DNA of 64,000 bases from a bacterium (GTDB lineage Bacteria > Oederibacteriota > Muellerivitia > Muellerivitales > Muellerivitaceae), in the NCBI GenBank assembly GCA_035549195.1, contig DASZRK010000017.1, positions 62,001 to 126,000 of the forward strand, read 5' to 3'. The position numbers and the translations under genes are program-made. The notes under the pieces are model-generated. The model was not told where the DNA came from and did no database searches. It was given only the letters and a program-made list of their open reading frames with translations. Of the stretch, positions 15,881-24,339 are shown piece by piece. Positions within the stretch are counted from its first letter, which is position 1. Every line of letters begins with the position of its first letter.

Positions 15881-17110
15881 TCAACCCAAACTGCGGTGCA
15901 AGGCCTTGGCGGGCACGATCCTGGCGGCGTGCACGGCCGGGTAAAGGGCGATCAACACCGTGAAGACCCAGACCCCCAGGGGAAAGACCGTGTATTGCAG
16001 GGCCCGCATCTGGGGATAGACCGCCTGCTGGAAGGTCACCCCCGAGAACTCGATGCCCGCGTAATTGACGCCGGTGGCCGACAGGATCCCGGTAAAGAGG
16101 AACCCCAACAACGTCCCCAAGGCCACGCTCAACAACCCCAAGGCCGCCGATTCGGCCATGACGAGGGCCCCCAATTGGAAGGGCCGGGTGCCCAGGGCCC
16201 GCAGGACACCGAACTCGAAGAACCGCTCGTAGAGCGCCATGAAGAGGGTATTGAGGATCGCCAGGCCCGCCAGGACCGCCAGGAGGACGGCCAGGATGGC
16301 GGAAGAAACACCGGTCAGGTCCATCGCCGACTTCATGTCGGGCATGAGCCGGCTCCAGTCCAGGGCCTCGTTGCCGTTCTCGGAGAGCTTCCGATAAAGC
16401 CCATCGTGGAAAGCTTCCGAACCGTCCCCTTCCTTGAAACGGAAGGCGATCTCGTGGGCGGCCCCCGGCAGGCCCGCCATCGACCGGGCCTTTTCCAGGC
16501 CGATGAAGGCCAGGTCCCGGTCCATGGCGGCGGAATTGAAGGCGAAAAGTCCTTTTACCCGGAACATCTCCTGCTCCAGTTCCCCCGTCCCGGCCCTGGC
16601 ACAGGTGACCACCACCCGGTCGCCCACCCCGACCTGGAGGGTCATGGCCAGGCGTTCCCCCAGGAGGATGCCGTTGTCCCCGCTCCCTCCCAGCCCTTCC
16701 CCCTTCACGACGGCTTGGGCGATCTTGGAGAGCTTCTTTTCTTTTTCCGGGTCCACACCGAAGACCCCCACCGACTCGGCGTCGGCGGCGGAGCTCACCA
16801 TGCCCATCACCTGGATGCGCTCGACGAAGGCGGCGACGTCCGGATCGGTCCGGAGCGTTTCCACCACCCCCGGCAGGTCATGGATGGTCTGTTCCACCTT
16901 CAGCTCGGTCCGGAAACCCGCCGCGTGCACCTGGGCCTGGCCCAGGAAGGTGTCGGTGGCGGTCGCCACCAGGTTCTTCACCATTCCCTGGATGAAGGCG
17001 TCCATGAGGATCAGGCAGGCCAGCCCCAACGCGATGATGGAAGCCGTGAGCAGGGTTCGCCGACGGTTGCGGAGGATGTTGCGCCATCCCATGCGAAGGA
17101 GCAGTCCCAT
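15881..17110 (-). CDS. FtsX-like permease of LolCE/MacB type (second copy)
   Basis: Inner-membrane permease of 409 residues with one N-terminal membrane segment (RTLLTASIIALGLACLILMDAFIQG), a periplasmic MacB-PCD-like domain (about residues 45-260) and three C-terminal segments containing the FtsX motif FFEFGVLRALGTRPFQLGALV. The ending VHAARIVPAKALHRSLG is typical of this group. It is distinct in sequence from its neighbour at 17113, so the pair may form a LolC/LolE-like heterodimer served by the ATPase at 15041. The gene begins two bases after the stop of the first permease. Confidence 0.9.
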   Translation of the reverse strand: MGLLLRMGWRNILRNRRRTLLTASIIALGLACLILMDAFIQGMVKNLVATATDTFLGQAQVHAAGFRTELKVEQTIHDLPGVVETLRTDPDVAAFVERIQVMGMVSSAADAESVGVFGVDPEKEKKLSKIAQAVVKGEGLGGSGDNGILLGERLAMTLQVGVGDRVVVTCARAGTGELEQEMFRVKGLFAFNSAAMDRDLAFIGLEKARSMAGLPGAAHEIAFRFKEGDGSEAFHDGLYRKLSENGNEALDWSRLMPDMKSAMDLTGVSSAILAVLLAVLAGLAILNTLFMALYERFFEFGVLRALGTRPFQLGALVMAESAALGLLSVALGTLLGFLFTGILSATGVNYAGIEFSGVTFQQAVYPQMRALQYTVFPLGVWVFTVLIALYPAVHAARIVPAKALHRSLG

Positions 17111-17112
17111 GG

Positions 17113-18330
17113 TCAGGCCCTCCGCAAGGCTTCGATGGGGGTGAGGCGTCGGATGCGCCGGGCCGCCGGGATGCAGACCAGGACCGCCACCAGGACGATC
17201 AGGACCGTGGGCACCAGGAAGACGAACCAGGAGACCTGGCCGTACATGGTGGAAAAGACCATTCCGCCATAGGTGTAGGGATGGGGCAGCCTCAATCCAT
17301 AGGCGGCCAGCCAGGCGTTGGAAGCCCAGGCCAGGGCCGCCCCCGGGATGAGGGAGAACAACGAAAGCAGGAGCATCTCCCAGAGGATCATGCCGGTAAT
17401 GGCCGAGGAACGGGTGCCCAGCGCCTTCAACAAACCGTATTCGGGGATCCGTTCCAGGAGGTTCATGAGCACCGTATTGAGGACGCCCAGGGCCACCAGC
17501 ACCAGGAAGATGACCTGGGAGACATAGTTGCCGTTCTTGTCGGCGGTCATGGCCTTGTAGAAGTCCTTCTCCACGACCTGCCAGGGATCCACCGAGAGGG
17601 AGGGATCGTTGAGTTGGGCGGCGATGGCGGCCGCTTCCGGCTTAGCCTCCCGGATGTTCTTCAGGAGCACCGCCACCTCATGGATGCGCGTCCCCAGGAC
17701 CAAGAACCTTTGGGCGTCCGAAAGCCGCAGGTAGAGGTTCCGGTCCACCCCGCCCTCGCTCCCACCCGAGACGATCCCGGCGACCGTGAAGAGGTCGTTG
17801 GCCACCGACCCGTCGGCTCCCTGGGAGACCAGGGCCAGTTGGCTCCCGACCTTGAGGTCCAGGGCCTTCACCAGGCCCTCGCCCGCCAGCACCGGGTTCT
17901 CCAGGCCCGCGGGGAAATAGGCCCCCTCGGTGATCTTGCGTTTCAGGCGCGTAGTCGCCGCTTCCAGGTCCGGGGCCACCCCCACCAGGCGGGCGCCGGT
18001 GGTCTTCTCGCCCACGAAGGCCAGGGCCGCCGCATAGACCCGGGGGGCCGCCGAGACCACCTGGGGGTCCCCGGCCAGGACCTGCCGCACATGGTCCCAA
18101 TCATCGAGGGTGGCCTGCAGGGACGGGTGGTCCAGGTAGCCCTTGCGGTGGATCTGGAGGTGGCCCGTATGGTCCCGGGTGAAGAAGTCGATGATGGAAT
18201 CGTAGCTTCCTTCGGCCACGCCCAGGAAGATCGAGCAGAGCCAGAAGCCACCCACCATCATGAGCCCGGTGAAGAAAGTACGGCGCTTCTGGCGCTTCAG
18301 GTTCCGGAAGGCCATGCGCAGGGTGAACAA
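17113..18330 (-). CDS. FtsX-like permease of LolCE/MacB type (first copy)
   Basis: A 405-residue permease with the same layout: N-terminal membrane segment (FFTGLMMVGGFWLCSIFLGV), periplasmic domain with HTGHLQIHRKGYLDHPS, then three C-terminal membrane segments with RIPEYGLLKALGTRSSAITGMIL and the terminal IRRLTPIEALRRA. It starts four bases after the stop of the LolA-like gene, so carrier and permeases are translated in tandem. By analogy with LolCDE it would pass a lipidated or hydrophobic substrate to the periplasmic carrier, but the real cargo is unknown. Confidence 0.9.
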   Translation of the reverse strand: MFTLRMAFRNLKRQKRRTFFTGLMMVGGFWLCSIFLGVAEGSYDSIIDFFTRDHTGHLQIHRKGYLDHPSLQATLDDWDHVRQVLAGDPQVVSAAPRVYAAALAFVGEKTTGARLVGVAPDLEAATTRLKRKITEGAYFPAGLENPVLAGEGLVKALDLKVGSQLALVSQGADGSVANDLFTVAGIVSGGSEGGVDRNLYLRLSDAQRFLVLGTRIHEVAVLLKNIREAKPEAAAIAAQLNDPSLSVDPWQVVEKDFYKAMTADKNGNYVSQVIFLVLVALGVLNTVLMNLLERIPEYGLLKALGTRSSAITGMILWEMLLLSLFSLIPGAALAWASNAWLAAYGLRLPHPYTYGGMVFSTMYGQVSWFVFLVPTVLIVLVAVLVCIPAARRIRRLTPIEALRRA

Positions 18331-18334
18331 GGGG

Positions 18335-19087
18335 TCACCGCGCCCGGCGGAGGTTCTGCAGGCTGAAGGTGGAGGGCGGCAGGGGCTTGTCGAATTCGAG
18401 GGACTTGTAGATGAGGACGGTGCGGTTGCCGGGTTTCTTCAAGGGCGTGAGTTCCAGGGTCATGGGAAGCTCGCGGTCCCCGACCTTTTTCACGTCGCTG
18501 AACTTCATGATCCGGACCTTTTCCCCATGCTCGTCGAAATACTCCTCCGCCAGGGGGATAAGGGTCCCCGCCCGGAGGATCATGTGGATCCTTCCCCAGA
18601 CGGTGGCGGTCCGGGCCTTCGGGGTCAGGTCCAAGGCCCAAGTGCCGGGTTCCTCCTCCTTGGACCAGACGGCGTCATAATCGTCCAGCAGGGAGGATTC
18701 CTTCACCAGGTCGTCGTTGGTGAAGTCCGACCCCATCCAGGACCCCATCATCATGGAAGGCGGCACCTTCAAGGTCTTGTTGATGCGGGGGAAATAGTTC
18801 CACATGTCCCGCTTCACCCGGAGCGTGGCGACCCCCGCGTCCTTGGCCGGGGACCGGAGGACCACGAAGGTCTTGTCCATCCCCTCGCTCCAGAGGCTCA
18901 TCCCCATCGTGCGCTTCCAGTCCGGGGTCTCCACGATCATGGAGACCTCCCCCTGGCTGGTGGCCCCCCGATAAAGGTCGTCCACCTTTTTCAGGACTTC
19001 CTTGACCGCAGGACGGTCCGCCGCGGCAAGGGACAGGGAAAAAAGAAGGGACAGTCCCAGGAGGACGAGGGATCGGTGGGAGGACAT
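18335..19087 (-). CDS. outer-membrane lipoprotein-sorting (LolA-like) protein
   Basis: A 250-residue periplasmic protein with signal peptide SLVLLGLSLLFSLSLAAA. The mature part matches the LolA-like 'outer membrane lipoprotein-sorting' family: VKEVLKKVDDLYRGATSQGEVSMIVETPDWKR, DKTFVVLRSPAKDAGVATLRV, NYFPRINKTLKVPPSMMMGSWMGSDFTNDDLVKES and KVRIMKFSDVKKVGDRELPMTLE. The conserved 'MMGSWMGSDFTNDD' box is characteristic of this family. I chose the ATG at 19085-19087, which overlaps the mscS stop (TGATG). Genes for two FtsX permeases and a LolD-like ATPase follow at once. Confidence 0.9.
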   Translation of the reverse strand: MSSHRSLVLLGLSLLFSLSLAAADRPAVKEVLKKVDDLYRGATSQGEVSMIVETPDWKRTMGMSLWSEGMDKTFVVLRSPAKDAGVATLRVKRDMWNYFPRINKTLKVPPSMMMGSWMGSDFTNDDLVKESSLLDDYDAVWSKEEEPGTWALDLTPKARTATVWGRIHMILRAGTLIPLAEEYFDEHGEKVRIMKFSDVKKVGDRELPMTLELTPLKKPGNRTVLIYKSLEFDKPLPPSTFSLQNLRRAR

Positions 19088-20151
19088 CAGATCGGGCCCG
19101 GGCCCACGCCGCCGCGCCACTCGATCGTCCTTTGCGGGAACGGGATGGTGATCTTTTCCTTGCGGAATCGCTCGTGCAGGGCCTTGATGAACTCGTGCTT
19201 GAGCAGGTAGTTGTCCACAAAGGTCTTGGAACGCAGGATGACCGTGAAGTTGATGGAGGAGTCGGCGAAGGTATGGTAGCGGATGAAGGGGTCGAACCCC
19301 GCCACCGCCCCCTCCACGGTCTTCTGGGCTTCCCGGGCCACCTCGGTGGTCACCTTCTCCACGCGCTTGAGGTCGCTGTCATAGGCCACCCCCACTTCCA
19401 CCAATACGGCGCATTCCTGGTCCGGAAGATCGTAGTTATGGAGGCGGTTCTCGGTGAGCTTGGCGTTGGGTACCACCACCAGGATGTTGGAAAGCATGCG
19501 GACCCGGGTCGTGCGCCAACCCACCGATTCCACATGACCTTCCTCCCCGGTCTCCAAACGGATGAAATCCCCGGGGCGAAGGGGCTTGTCCATCAGCAGG
19601 TAGAACCCCGAGAAGAGGTTGGCCAGCACCGGCTGCAGTGCCAGCGCCACCGCCAAGCTGCCCACGCCCAGGGAGGCCAGTAGGGGCGTGATGGAGATGC
19701 CCAGGGCCTCCAGGACCATCAACAGGCCGATGCCCCAGACGGCCAGGTGGAGGAGGGCCGAGAACATCACGTGGGAATGACGGATCTCGGCCTGCTTTTT
19801 TTCCAGGTCCTTGAGCAGGCCCTGCAGGAGACCGTCGATCAGGAAGACCCCGAGCAACAGCAGGGCCACTTTGAGCCATTGGGAAAGGTCCGCCCGGCCA
19901 TCGGCGTCCAGGGGCGAAAAATGGGCGGCCACCAGGGCCCCGCTCAGGAGGACCAGCACGCGGAGGGGCAGGGCCAGGGCGGCGACCAGGTGGTCGTCGG
20001 TCTTATTGGCGCTGCGGCTGGCCCAACGGGTGAGGCGGTGGAGGAGGATGCGCGCCAGGAAGAGGCCGAGGAGCACCCAGGCGACCAGCACCGCGCCGGC
20101 CAGGAACCAATGCTCCGTTTCCGTCCACTGCCGATGGAAGAGGCCGTCCAT
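19087..20151 (-). CDS. mechanosensitive ion channel, MscS family
   Basis: A 354-residue channel that would open under membrane tension and release solutes on hypo-osmotic shock. Five hydrophobic segments precede the MscS core: LLASLGVGSLAVALALQPVLANLFSGFYLLMDKPLRPGDFI is the pore helix and the start of the beta domain, followed by GHVESVGWRTTRVRMLSNILVVVPNAKLTENRLHNY, a near-consensus MscS beta-domain segment. The C-terminal vestibule continues to IPFPQRTIEW. It is the first gene of the minus-strand cluster, coupled by a one-base overlap to the LolA-like gene. The number of helices resembles YnaI/YbdG-type channels more than E. coli MscS itself. Confidence 0.93.
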   Translation of the reverse strand: MDGLFHRQWTETEHWFLAGAVLVAWVLLGLFLARILLHRLTRWASRSANKTDDHLVAALALPLRVLVLLSGALVAAHFSPLDADGRADLSQWLKVALLLLGVFLIDGLLQGLLKDLEKKQAEIRHSHVMFSALLHLAVWGIGLLMVLEALGISITPLLASLGVGSLAVALALQPVLANLFSGFYLLMDKPLRPGDFIRLETGEEGHVESVGWRTTRVRMLSNILVVVPNAKLTENRLHNYDLPDQECAVLVEVGVAYDSDLKRVEKVTTEVAREAQKTVEGAVAGFDPFIRYHTFADSSINFTVILRSKTFVDNYLLKHEFIKALHERFRKEKITIPFPQRTIEWRGGVGPGPI

Positions 20152-20322
20152 GCTGTTCCCTCCGGACCTTCACCCTACCAAATCCTGTGGGTCCCGCCAA
20201 CCCGCTCGGCTTTTTTTCGGCGGGACCAAGAACGGGGGAGAAGTAAATTCCTCTTGGACTTGGTTTCAAGGGCATGCCTAAGTTACTCTGCAGGCGCGGA
20301 CATCTTCCAGGGGGGATCACCG

Positions 20323-21705
20323 ATGGCGGGCAAGAACAATCCACGGTCCGGCGAATTGTCCCGCTCGATCTCGAGGATCGGGATCGGGGTCAACCGGGCC
20401 GCCCAGGACCTCAACCCCATCCATCCCCAGAGTTCCTTCCAGGCCTCGCTTCTCATCGCCGCCATCGGCGTGGGTTTCCTCGCCACCTTCTATGCCCGCC
20501 TCATCGCCTGGGCCCAGGCCCTTTTCAGCTTCCTGTTCCAACGCTATCCGTGGGAGGTCTCGCTCTCGGGCCCCCTTTTCTTCCTGGCCGCGACCTGGCT
20601 GGTCGTGCGTTTCGCGCCCGAGGCCAAAGGGAGCGGCATCCCCCAAGTGCTCCAGGCCATCGACAAGACCGGCATCGAGAAGGCCGCGGGTCTTTCCTCC
20701 GGCCTGGTCTCCATCCGGACCGCGGTCCTCAAGGTCCTCTCCAGCGCCCTGGGGATCCTGGGCGGGGCCTCCATCGGCCGGGAAGGCCCGACCGTGCAGG
20801 TGGCCTCCTCCTTCTTCGCCATGACCGCCCGGTTCTCACGCCGCTACTTCGGGAGCCTGGACCCCCAGTCCTACCTCATCGCCGGCGCTTCGGCGGGCAT
20901 CTCGGCCGCCTTCAACACCCCTCTCGCCGGGATCACCTTCGCCTTGGAGGAGATCGCGGAGCATTCCTTCGCCCAGTTCAAGCGCACCGTGATGCTGGCC
21001 GTCATCGTGGGCGGTATCACGGCCCGGGGCATCGGGGGGAACTACCTTTATTTCGGCCATCCCAGCATTTCGGACCCTTCCTGGCACATCCTGCCCACCG
21101 CCATCCTGCTGGGGATCCTGGGGGGGCTGACCGGCGGCTTCTTCGCCAAGGTGCTGACCCGGCCCCTGCCCAACCTGCTCCCCTCCCATTGGTGGGGAAA
21201 AGCCCTGGTCTGCGGAGCGGTCTGTTCGGTCTTCGGTCTTCTGACCCACGGGGACACCGCCGGGTCCGGTTACGAGGTCACCCGGAACTTCATGGAAAGC
21301 GAGCACGGGACCCTGGCCCCGCTCCTCTTCCTGGAAAAGCTCATCTGCACCATCTTTTCTTATCTATCGGGAATGGCGGGCGGGATCTTCTCCCCTTGTC
21401 TTTCCATCGGGGCGGGGTTGGGTTTCACGACGGGGGAGCTCTTGCACAATCATTCGCTGAAAGCCTGCGCTCTGGTGGGGATGGTGGCCTTCTTCTCGGG
21501 CGCGGTCCAGGCCCCCTTGACCGCCGTCATCATCATCATGGAGATGACCGACCAGAGTACGCTGCTCATCCCCTTCATGGTGGCGGCCCTTTTGGCCCAG
21601 GGGATCGGGCGGTTGGTCATGCCCACCCCCCTCTACCGTTACCTGGCCCGGCATGGGAACTCGAAGCCCGACTCAGCTCCGGAGGATCCCCCGGAGGACG
21701 AGTAG
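20323..21705 (+). CDS. ClC-type chloride channel / H+-Cl- exchanger
   Basis: A 460-residue ClC protein. The three selectivity motifs are present: GSGIP (residues 103-107), GREGP (152-156) with the gating glutamate E154, and GIFSP (354-358). The internal proton glutamate region LAGITFALEEIAEH has glutamates at 209-210, equivalent to E202/E203 of ClC-ec1, so an exchanger rather than a passive channel is predicted. I chose the ATG at 20323, which has a GGGGGA site and clears the divergent mscS gene; no C-terminal CBS domains follow. The end overlaps the convergent shikimate-kinase-like gene by 33 bases. Confidence 0.93.
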   Translation: MAGKNNPRSGELSRSISRIGIGVNRAAQDLNPIHPQSSFQASLLIAAIGVGFLATFYARLIAWAQALFSFLFQRYPWEVSLSGPLFFLAATWLVVRFAPEAKGSGIPQVLQAIDKTGIEKAAGLSSGLVSIRTAVLKVLSSALGILGGASIGREGPTVQVASSFFAMTARFSRRYFGSLDPQSYLIAGASAGISAAFNTPLAGITFALEEIAEHSFAQFKRTVMLAVIVGGITARGIGGNYLYFGHPSISDPSWHILPTAILLGILGGLTGGFFAKVLTRPLPNLLPSHWWGKALVCGAVCSVFGLLTHGDTAGSGYEVTRNFMESEHGTLAPLLFLEKLICTIFSYLSGMAGGIFSPCLSIGAGLGFTTGELLHNHSLKACALVGMVAFFSGAVQAPLTAVIIIMEMTDQSTLLIPFMVAALLAQGIGRLVMPTPLYRYLARHGNSKPDSAPEDPPEDE

Positions 21706-22212
21706 GGCGATCTTTTCGGCGTCCTTGCCCTTCACCGGCACCGTCAGGTCGGCGTATTTGCGGAAGAGCGGGGCCCTTTCCTTATAGAGGGCCGGGAGGG
21801 TGGAACCACCCCGCCGGACGACCCCCCGGTTGGACCAATCGGAAAGTCGGCGTTTCAGGATGGTCAGGGGCACCTTCAGGAAAACTCGGGGTCCCAGTTT
21901 CTTCAGGTGGGCCATTCCCTTGGGGTAATAGACCGCGCTGCCCCCGGGCGAGATGACGCAATGGCGGTAATGCAGGGCCCGGATGGCCGCCTCCTCCATT
22001 TTCATGAACCCCTTCATCCCCAGCTCGTCCAGGACCTTCTGGAGAGGCTTCTTATATTTGGCCTCGATCAGATGGTCCACATCCACGAAGTGGTAGCGGA
22101 GTTTTTGGGCCAGGATGCGCCCCACGGTGCTTTTGCCGCTCCCGAACATGCCGATCAGCACGATGTTGTCGGGGAGCTTCGGCCGGAGTGCTTTTTTCTC
22201 CGTCTTCTTCAT
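21673..22212 (-). CDS. shikimate kinase-like protein (AroK family)
   Basis: A P-loop kinase of 179 residues that, as AroK, would phosphorylate shikimate at C3 in aromatic amino acid synthesis. Walker A is GMFGSGKST (residues 21-29), and FVDVDHLIE holds the acidic pair. VISPGGSAVY fits the GGG substrate loop, and LYKERAPLFRKYADLTV matches the lid/C-terminal helix. One oddity: the family motif GExxFRxxE reads GMKGFMKMEE (residues 65-74), so the shikimate-binding arginine is not at its usual place (Met or Lys instead). It could be a divergent AroK or a relative with another substrate. A good promoter lies upstream. Confidence 0.8.
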   Translation of the reverse strand: MKKTEKKALRPKLPDNIVLIGMFGSGKSTVGRILAQKLRYHFVDVDHLIEAKYKKPLQKVLDELGMKGFMKMEEAAIRALHYRHCVISPGGSAVYYPKGMAHLKKLGPRVFLKVPLTILKRRLSDWSNRGVVRRGGSTLPALYKERAPLFRKYADLTVPVKGKDAEKIALLVLRGILRS

Positions 22213-22247
22213 GGGGATGCCTTTCGTTCCATCGGGGGATCGGCGAC

Positions 22248-22277
22248 ATTATAGGGGCGCGGGGCCCGGGTGTTCAA
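22248..22277 (-). promoter_or_regulatory. sigma70-type promoter of the shikimate-kinase-like gene
   Basis: On the minus strand TTGAAC (22277-22272) and TATAAT (22253-22248) are separated by 18 bases, close to the housekeeping consensus. Transcription would begin near 22241, about 28 bases before the ATG at 22212. Confidence 0.65.
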
Positions 22278-23371
22278 AGAAGGTAGTCCAGCGAAAACCC
22301 GCAACGTCCCGGCCAAGTGTGCAGGGGCCCGTCCCAGTCCCCCAGCGGGACCTGGGCTTGGAGCCCCGCTTCCCAATGGGACGTGAAGGTCCAGGTGACC
22401 TTGGGCCGAAAAAGGAATGTCCCCCCATCGAGGAGAACCACGACCGCCGTCGACATCTTCCATTCCGGGGTCAGGGTCCCTTCGGCGGAAATGAATAGAT
22501 AGCTTCCCTGTGAGTAGCCCGATCCTCCGCCCAGGATCCCACCCGTCCCATCCCGCAAGACCTCGGCCGTGTATTTCACCCCATAACGCGAGGTCGAAAC
22601 CCCGAGGTTCCAATCCATTGCGTCGCCTCCGTTGGCGAACCGCCAGTCCACACCCTCGAACCGGACCTGGACCGTTGGAAAAGTCCCCATGACCTCCCAC
22701 CCGAACCCATCCTTGCCCTGGAGCCGGGCGAAACTCGGCGTGACCGTCAGGCCGATCCCTCGCTGGATCAGCCGGACCACCCATTCAGCGTCGCCTCCTT
22801 CCAGGAACCGGGCCGCTCCCTCGGCGCTCAGGTCGTCGAACAGGAAACAGGAGGCATCCGCGCCTTCACTGGCGGAAGGCTCGTCCTTCAACCAGGAAAG
22901 GGGCGGCACCGGGAAGAAATAGTCGGTGGGGCGGCCGAAGATGGAATGGCCCCAATCGGGCTTGAAGAGGCCCGCCCGTAGTTCCAAAGGTCCGGAGGCC
23001 CAATGAAGGGCCGCCTGGTCCATGGCCAGGCGATAGGCGCCGCCATCGGCCCCAACACTTTCCCACTGAAGGTCCACGATGTTCCTGCGGGACGCCTCCG
23101 GTTCGGAAAAAGGCATGGGCACCCCGGCCTCCTGGCCGTCGGCTTGTCCTGCCCAGTCGAAGGAAAGGCCCTCGGTGATCTCGGGATGGATCCCCAAGAT
23201 GAGAAGGGAGCCGAGGTAGGGATGGACGGCCCCCTGCGCCGGTTGGAAGGTTCCCCCTTCGACCCCGACGCGGCCCGAAAGGTCCGGGCCGGGTTCCTCG
23301 GCCCATGCGATCAAAGAGGGGCCTACGGCCAACGAAAAAAAAAGGAGCGCCCGGCCAAAGGAAGCGTTCAT
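22274..23371 (-). CDS. predicted outer-membrane beta-barrel protein
   Basis: A 365-residue exported protein with signal peptide RALLFFSLAVGPSLIAWA|EE. The mature part has repeated short amphipathic strands with aromatic girdles (VEGGTFQPAQGAV, LELRAGLFKPDWGHS, VRFEGVDWRFA, LFISAEGTLTPEWKMSTAVVVLL, TFLFRPKVTWTFTSHWEAGLQAQV), fitting a barrel. The FKPDWGHSIFGRPTDYF stretch resembles plug- or porin-like sequences, but I cannot name a family. Its ATG overlaps the stop of the upstream beta-propeller gene by four bases. The cell surface is the likely location. Confidence 0.65.
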   Translation of the reverse strand: MNASFGRALLFFSLAVGPSLIAWAEEPGPDLSGRVGVEGGTFQPAQGAVHPYLGSLLILGIHPEITEGLSFDWAGQADGQEAGVPMPFSEPEASRRNIVDLQWESVGADGGAYRLAMDQAALHWASGPLELRAGLFKPDWGHSIFGRPTDYFFPVPPLSWLKDEPSASEGADASCFLFDDLSAEGAARFLEGGDAEWVVRLIQRGIGLTVTPSFARLQGKDGFGWEVMGTFPTVQVRFEGVDWRFANGGDAMDWNLGVSTSRYGVKYTAEVLRDGTGGILGGGSGYSQGSYLFISAEGTLTPEWKMSTAVVVLLDGGTFLFRPKVTWTFTSHWEAGLQAQVPLGDWDGPLHTWPGRCGFSLDYLL

Positions 23372-24339
23372 TGCTTCTTCAGGTATTCGGCCCGGTCAGG
23401 GACGGCCTTGGTGAAGCTGGGGTAGCCGCCCTTCTCGGTCTTGTCGCTCCAGGCCAGGACCCCGCCGGTGGCGGTGTTGATCACATAGATCACGTCCTGG
23501 GCGGTTTCCGAGTTCCCGCCCGAGAAGTGGACCGAGGCCATGAGCATGCGCTTTTCCATCTTCCGGTAGAGGGAAAGGGCCATGGCCTCGGGCTTGCCCG
23601 GGGCGAAGGGAAGGTGGACCGTCCAGAGGACCTTCCGCTTGGGGTCGAAACAAAGGACATCGCCCCGGCCCGCGTCGGCCACATAGGTATTGGCCCAAGG
23701 GTCCCGCACCGCGTCCAGGGGCTTTTGGAGCCCGTCCCCTTGGCCCAAGGTCATCACCACCTTGTCCTCCTGGAAATGGAGTTCCTGGACGGTGCCGTCG
23801 CCCAAGGTCACCAGGAAGTTCCCGTTATCGGTGCAAAGATGGACCCGCAAGGGGGCGGCGGGCAGCTTGTAGCTCCAACGGACCTTGGTCTCGTGGGCCC
23901 GGGCGTCGGCCAGGAAGAGGCGGGGGCCGGATGCGTCCGCGCCCAGGACCAAAGTTGGCTTGTCCTTCTCGTCCCAATCGGCCACCACCGCGCTCACGAC
24001 GGAGACGCCGGAAAGGGCGCTCCAATCCCAGAGCACCTTGCAGCCCTTCCAGACCTTGCGGACCAGGGAAACCTTCCCCGATCCCCCCGTCACCAGGTAG
24101 GTCTCATAGGCCGGTTGGGGCTGGACATCCAGGACCGGACCGTCCAAGGCCCAGTCCCAATCCACCTTTTCCTTACGGACATGGATAAGACCGTCGTGCT
24201 TCTTGCCGCAAAGCACCAGGTCGGGCAGGAATTTCCCGGCTGGATCGACGGGGGTCTTGACGGGCTCACCGGCCCCAAGGACGGAAAACGCCAAAAAAAC
24301 CAGGGCCATCGGAAAAAGGGTACGGGCGCCGGATCTCAT
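23368..24339 (-). CDS. exported beta-propeller-like protein
   Basis: A 323-residue protein with a signal peptide (LFPMALVFLAFSVLGAG|EP). The body consists of about six short blades with W-rich strands (VLWDWSALSG, KVRWSYKLPAAP, RKVLWTVHLPF, GGVLAWSDKTEKGG) and asp/gly turns, like PQQ-type or NHL propellers. The start chosen is the ATG at 24337-24339, which overlaps the upstream stop by ATGA; a second ATG nine bases earlier is possible. It sits between a cyclic-nucleotide-binding protein and a beta-barrel protein, all coupled by four-base overlaps. Function is unknown. Confidence 0.65.
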   Translation of the reverse strand: MRSGARTLFPMALVFLAFSVLGAGEPVKTPVDPAGKFLPDLVLCGKKHDGLIHVRKEKVDWDWALDGPVLDVQPQPAYETYLVTGGSGKVSLVRKVWKGCKVLWDWSALSGVSVVSAVVADWDEKDKPTLVLGADASGPRLFLADARAHETKVRWSYKLPAAPLRVHLCTDNGNFLVTLGDGTVQELHFQEDKVVMTLGQGDGLQKPLDAVRDPWANTYVADAGRGDVLCFDPKRKVLWTVHLPFAPGKPEAMALSLYRKMEKRMLMASVHFSGGNSETAQDVIYVINTATGGVLAWSDKTEKGGYPSFTKAVPDRAEYLKKQ

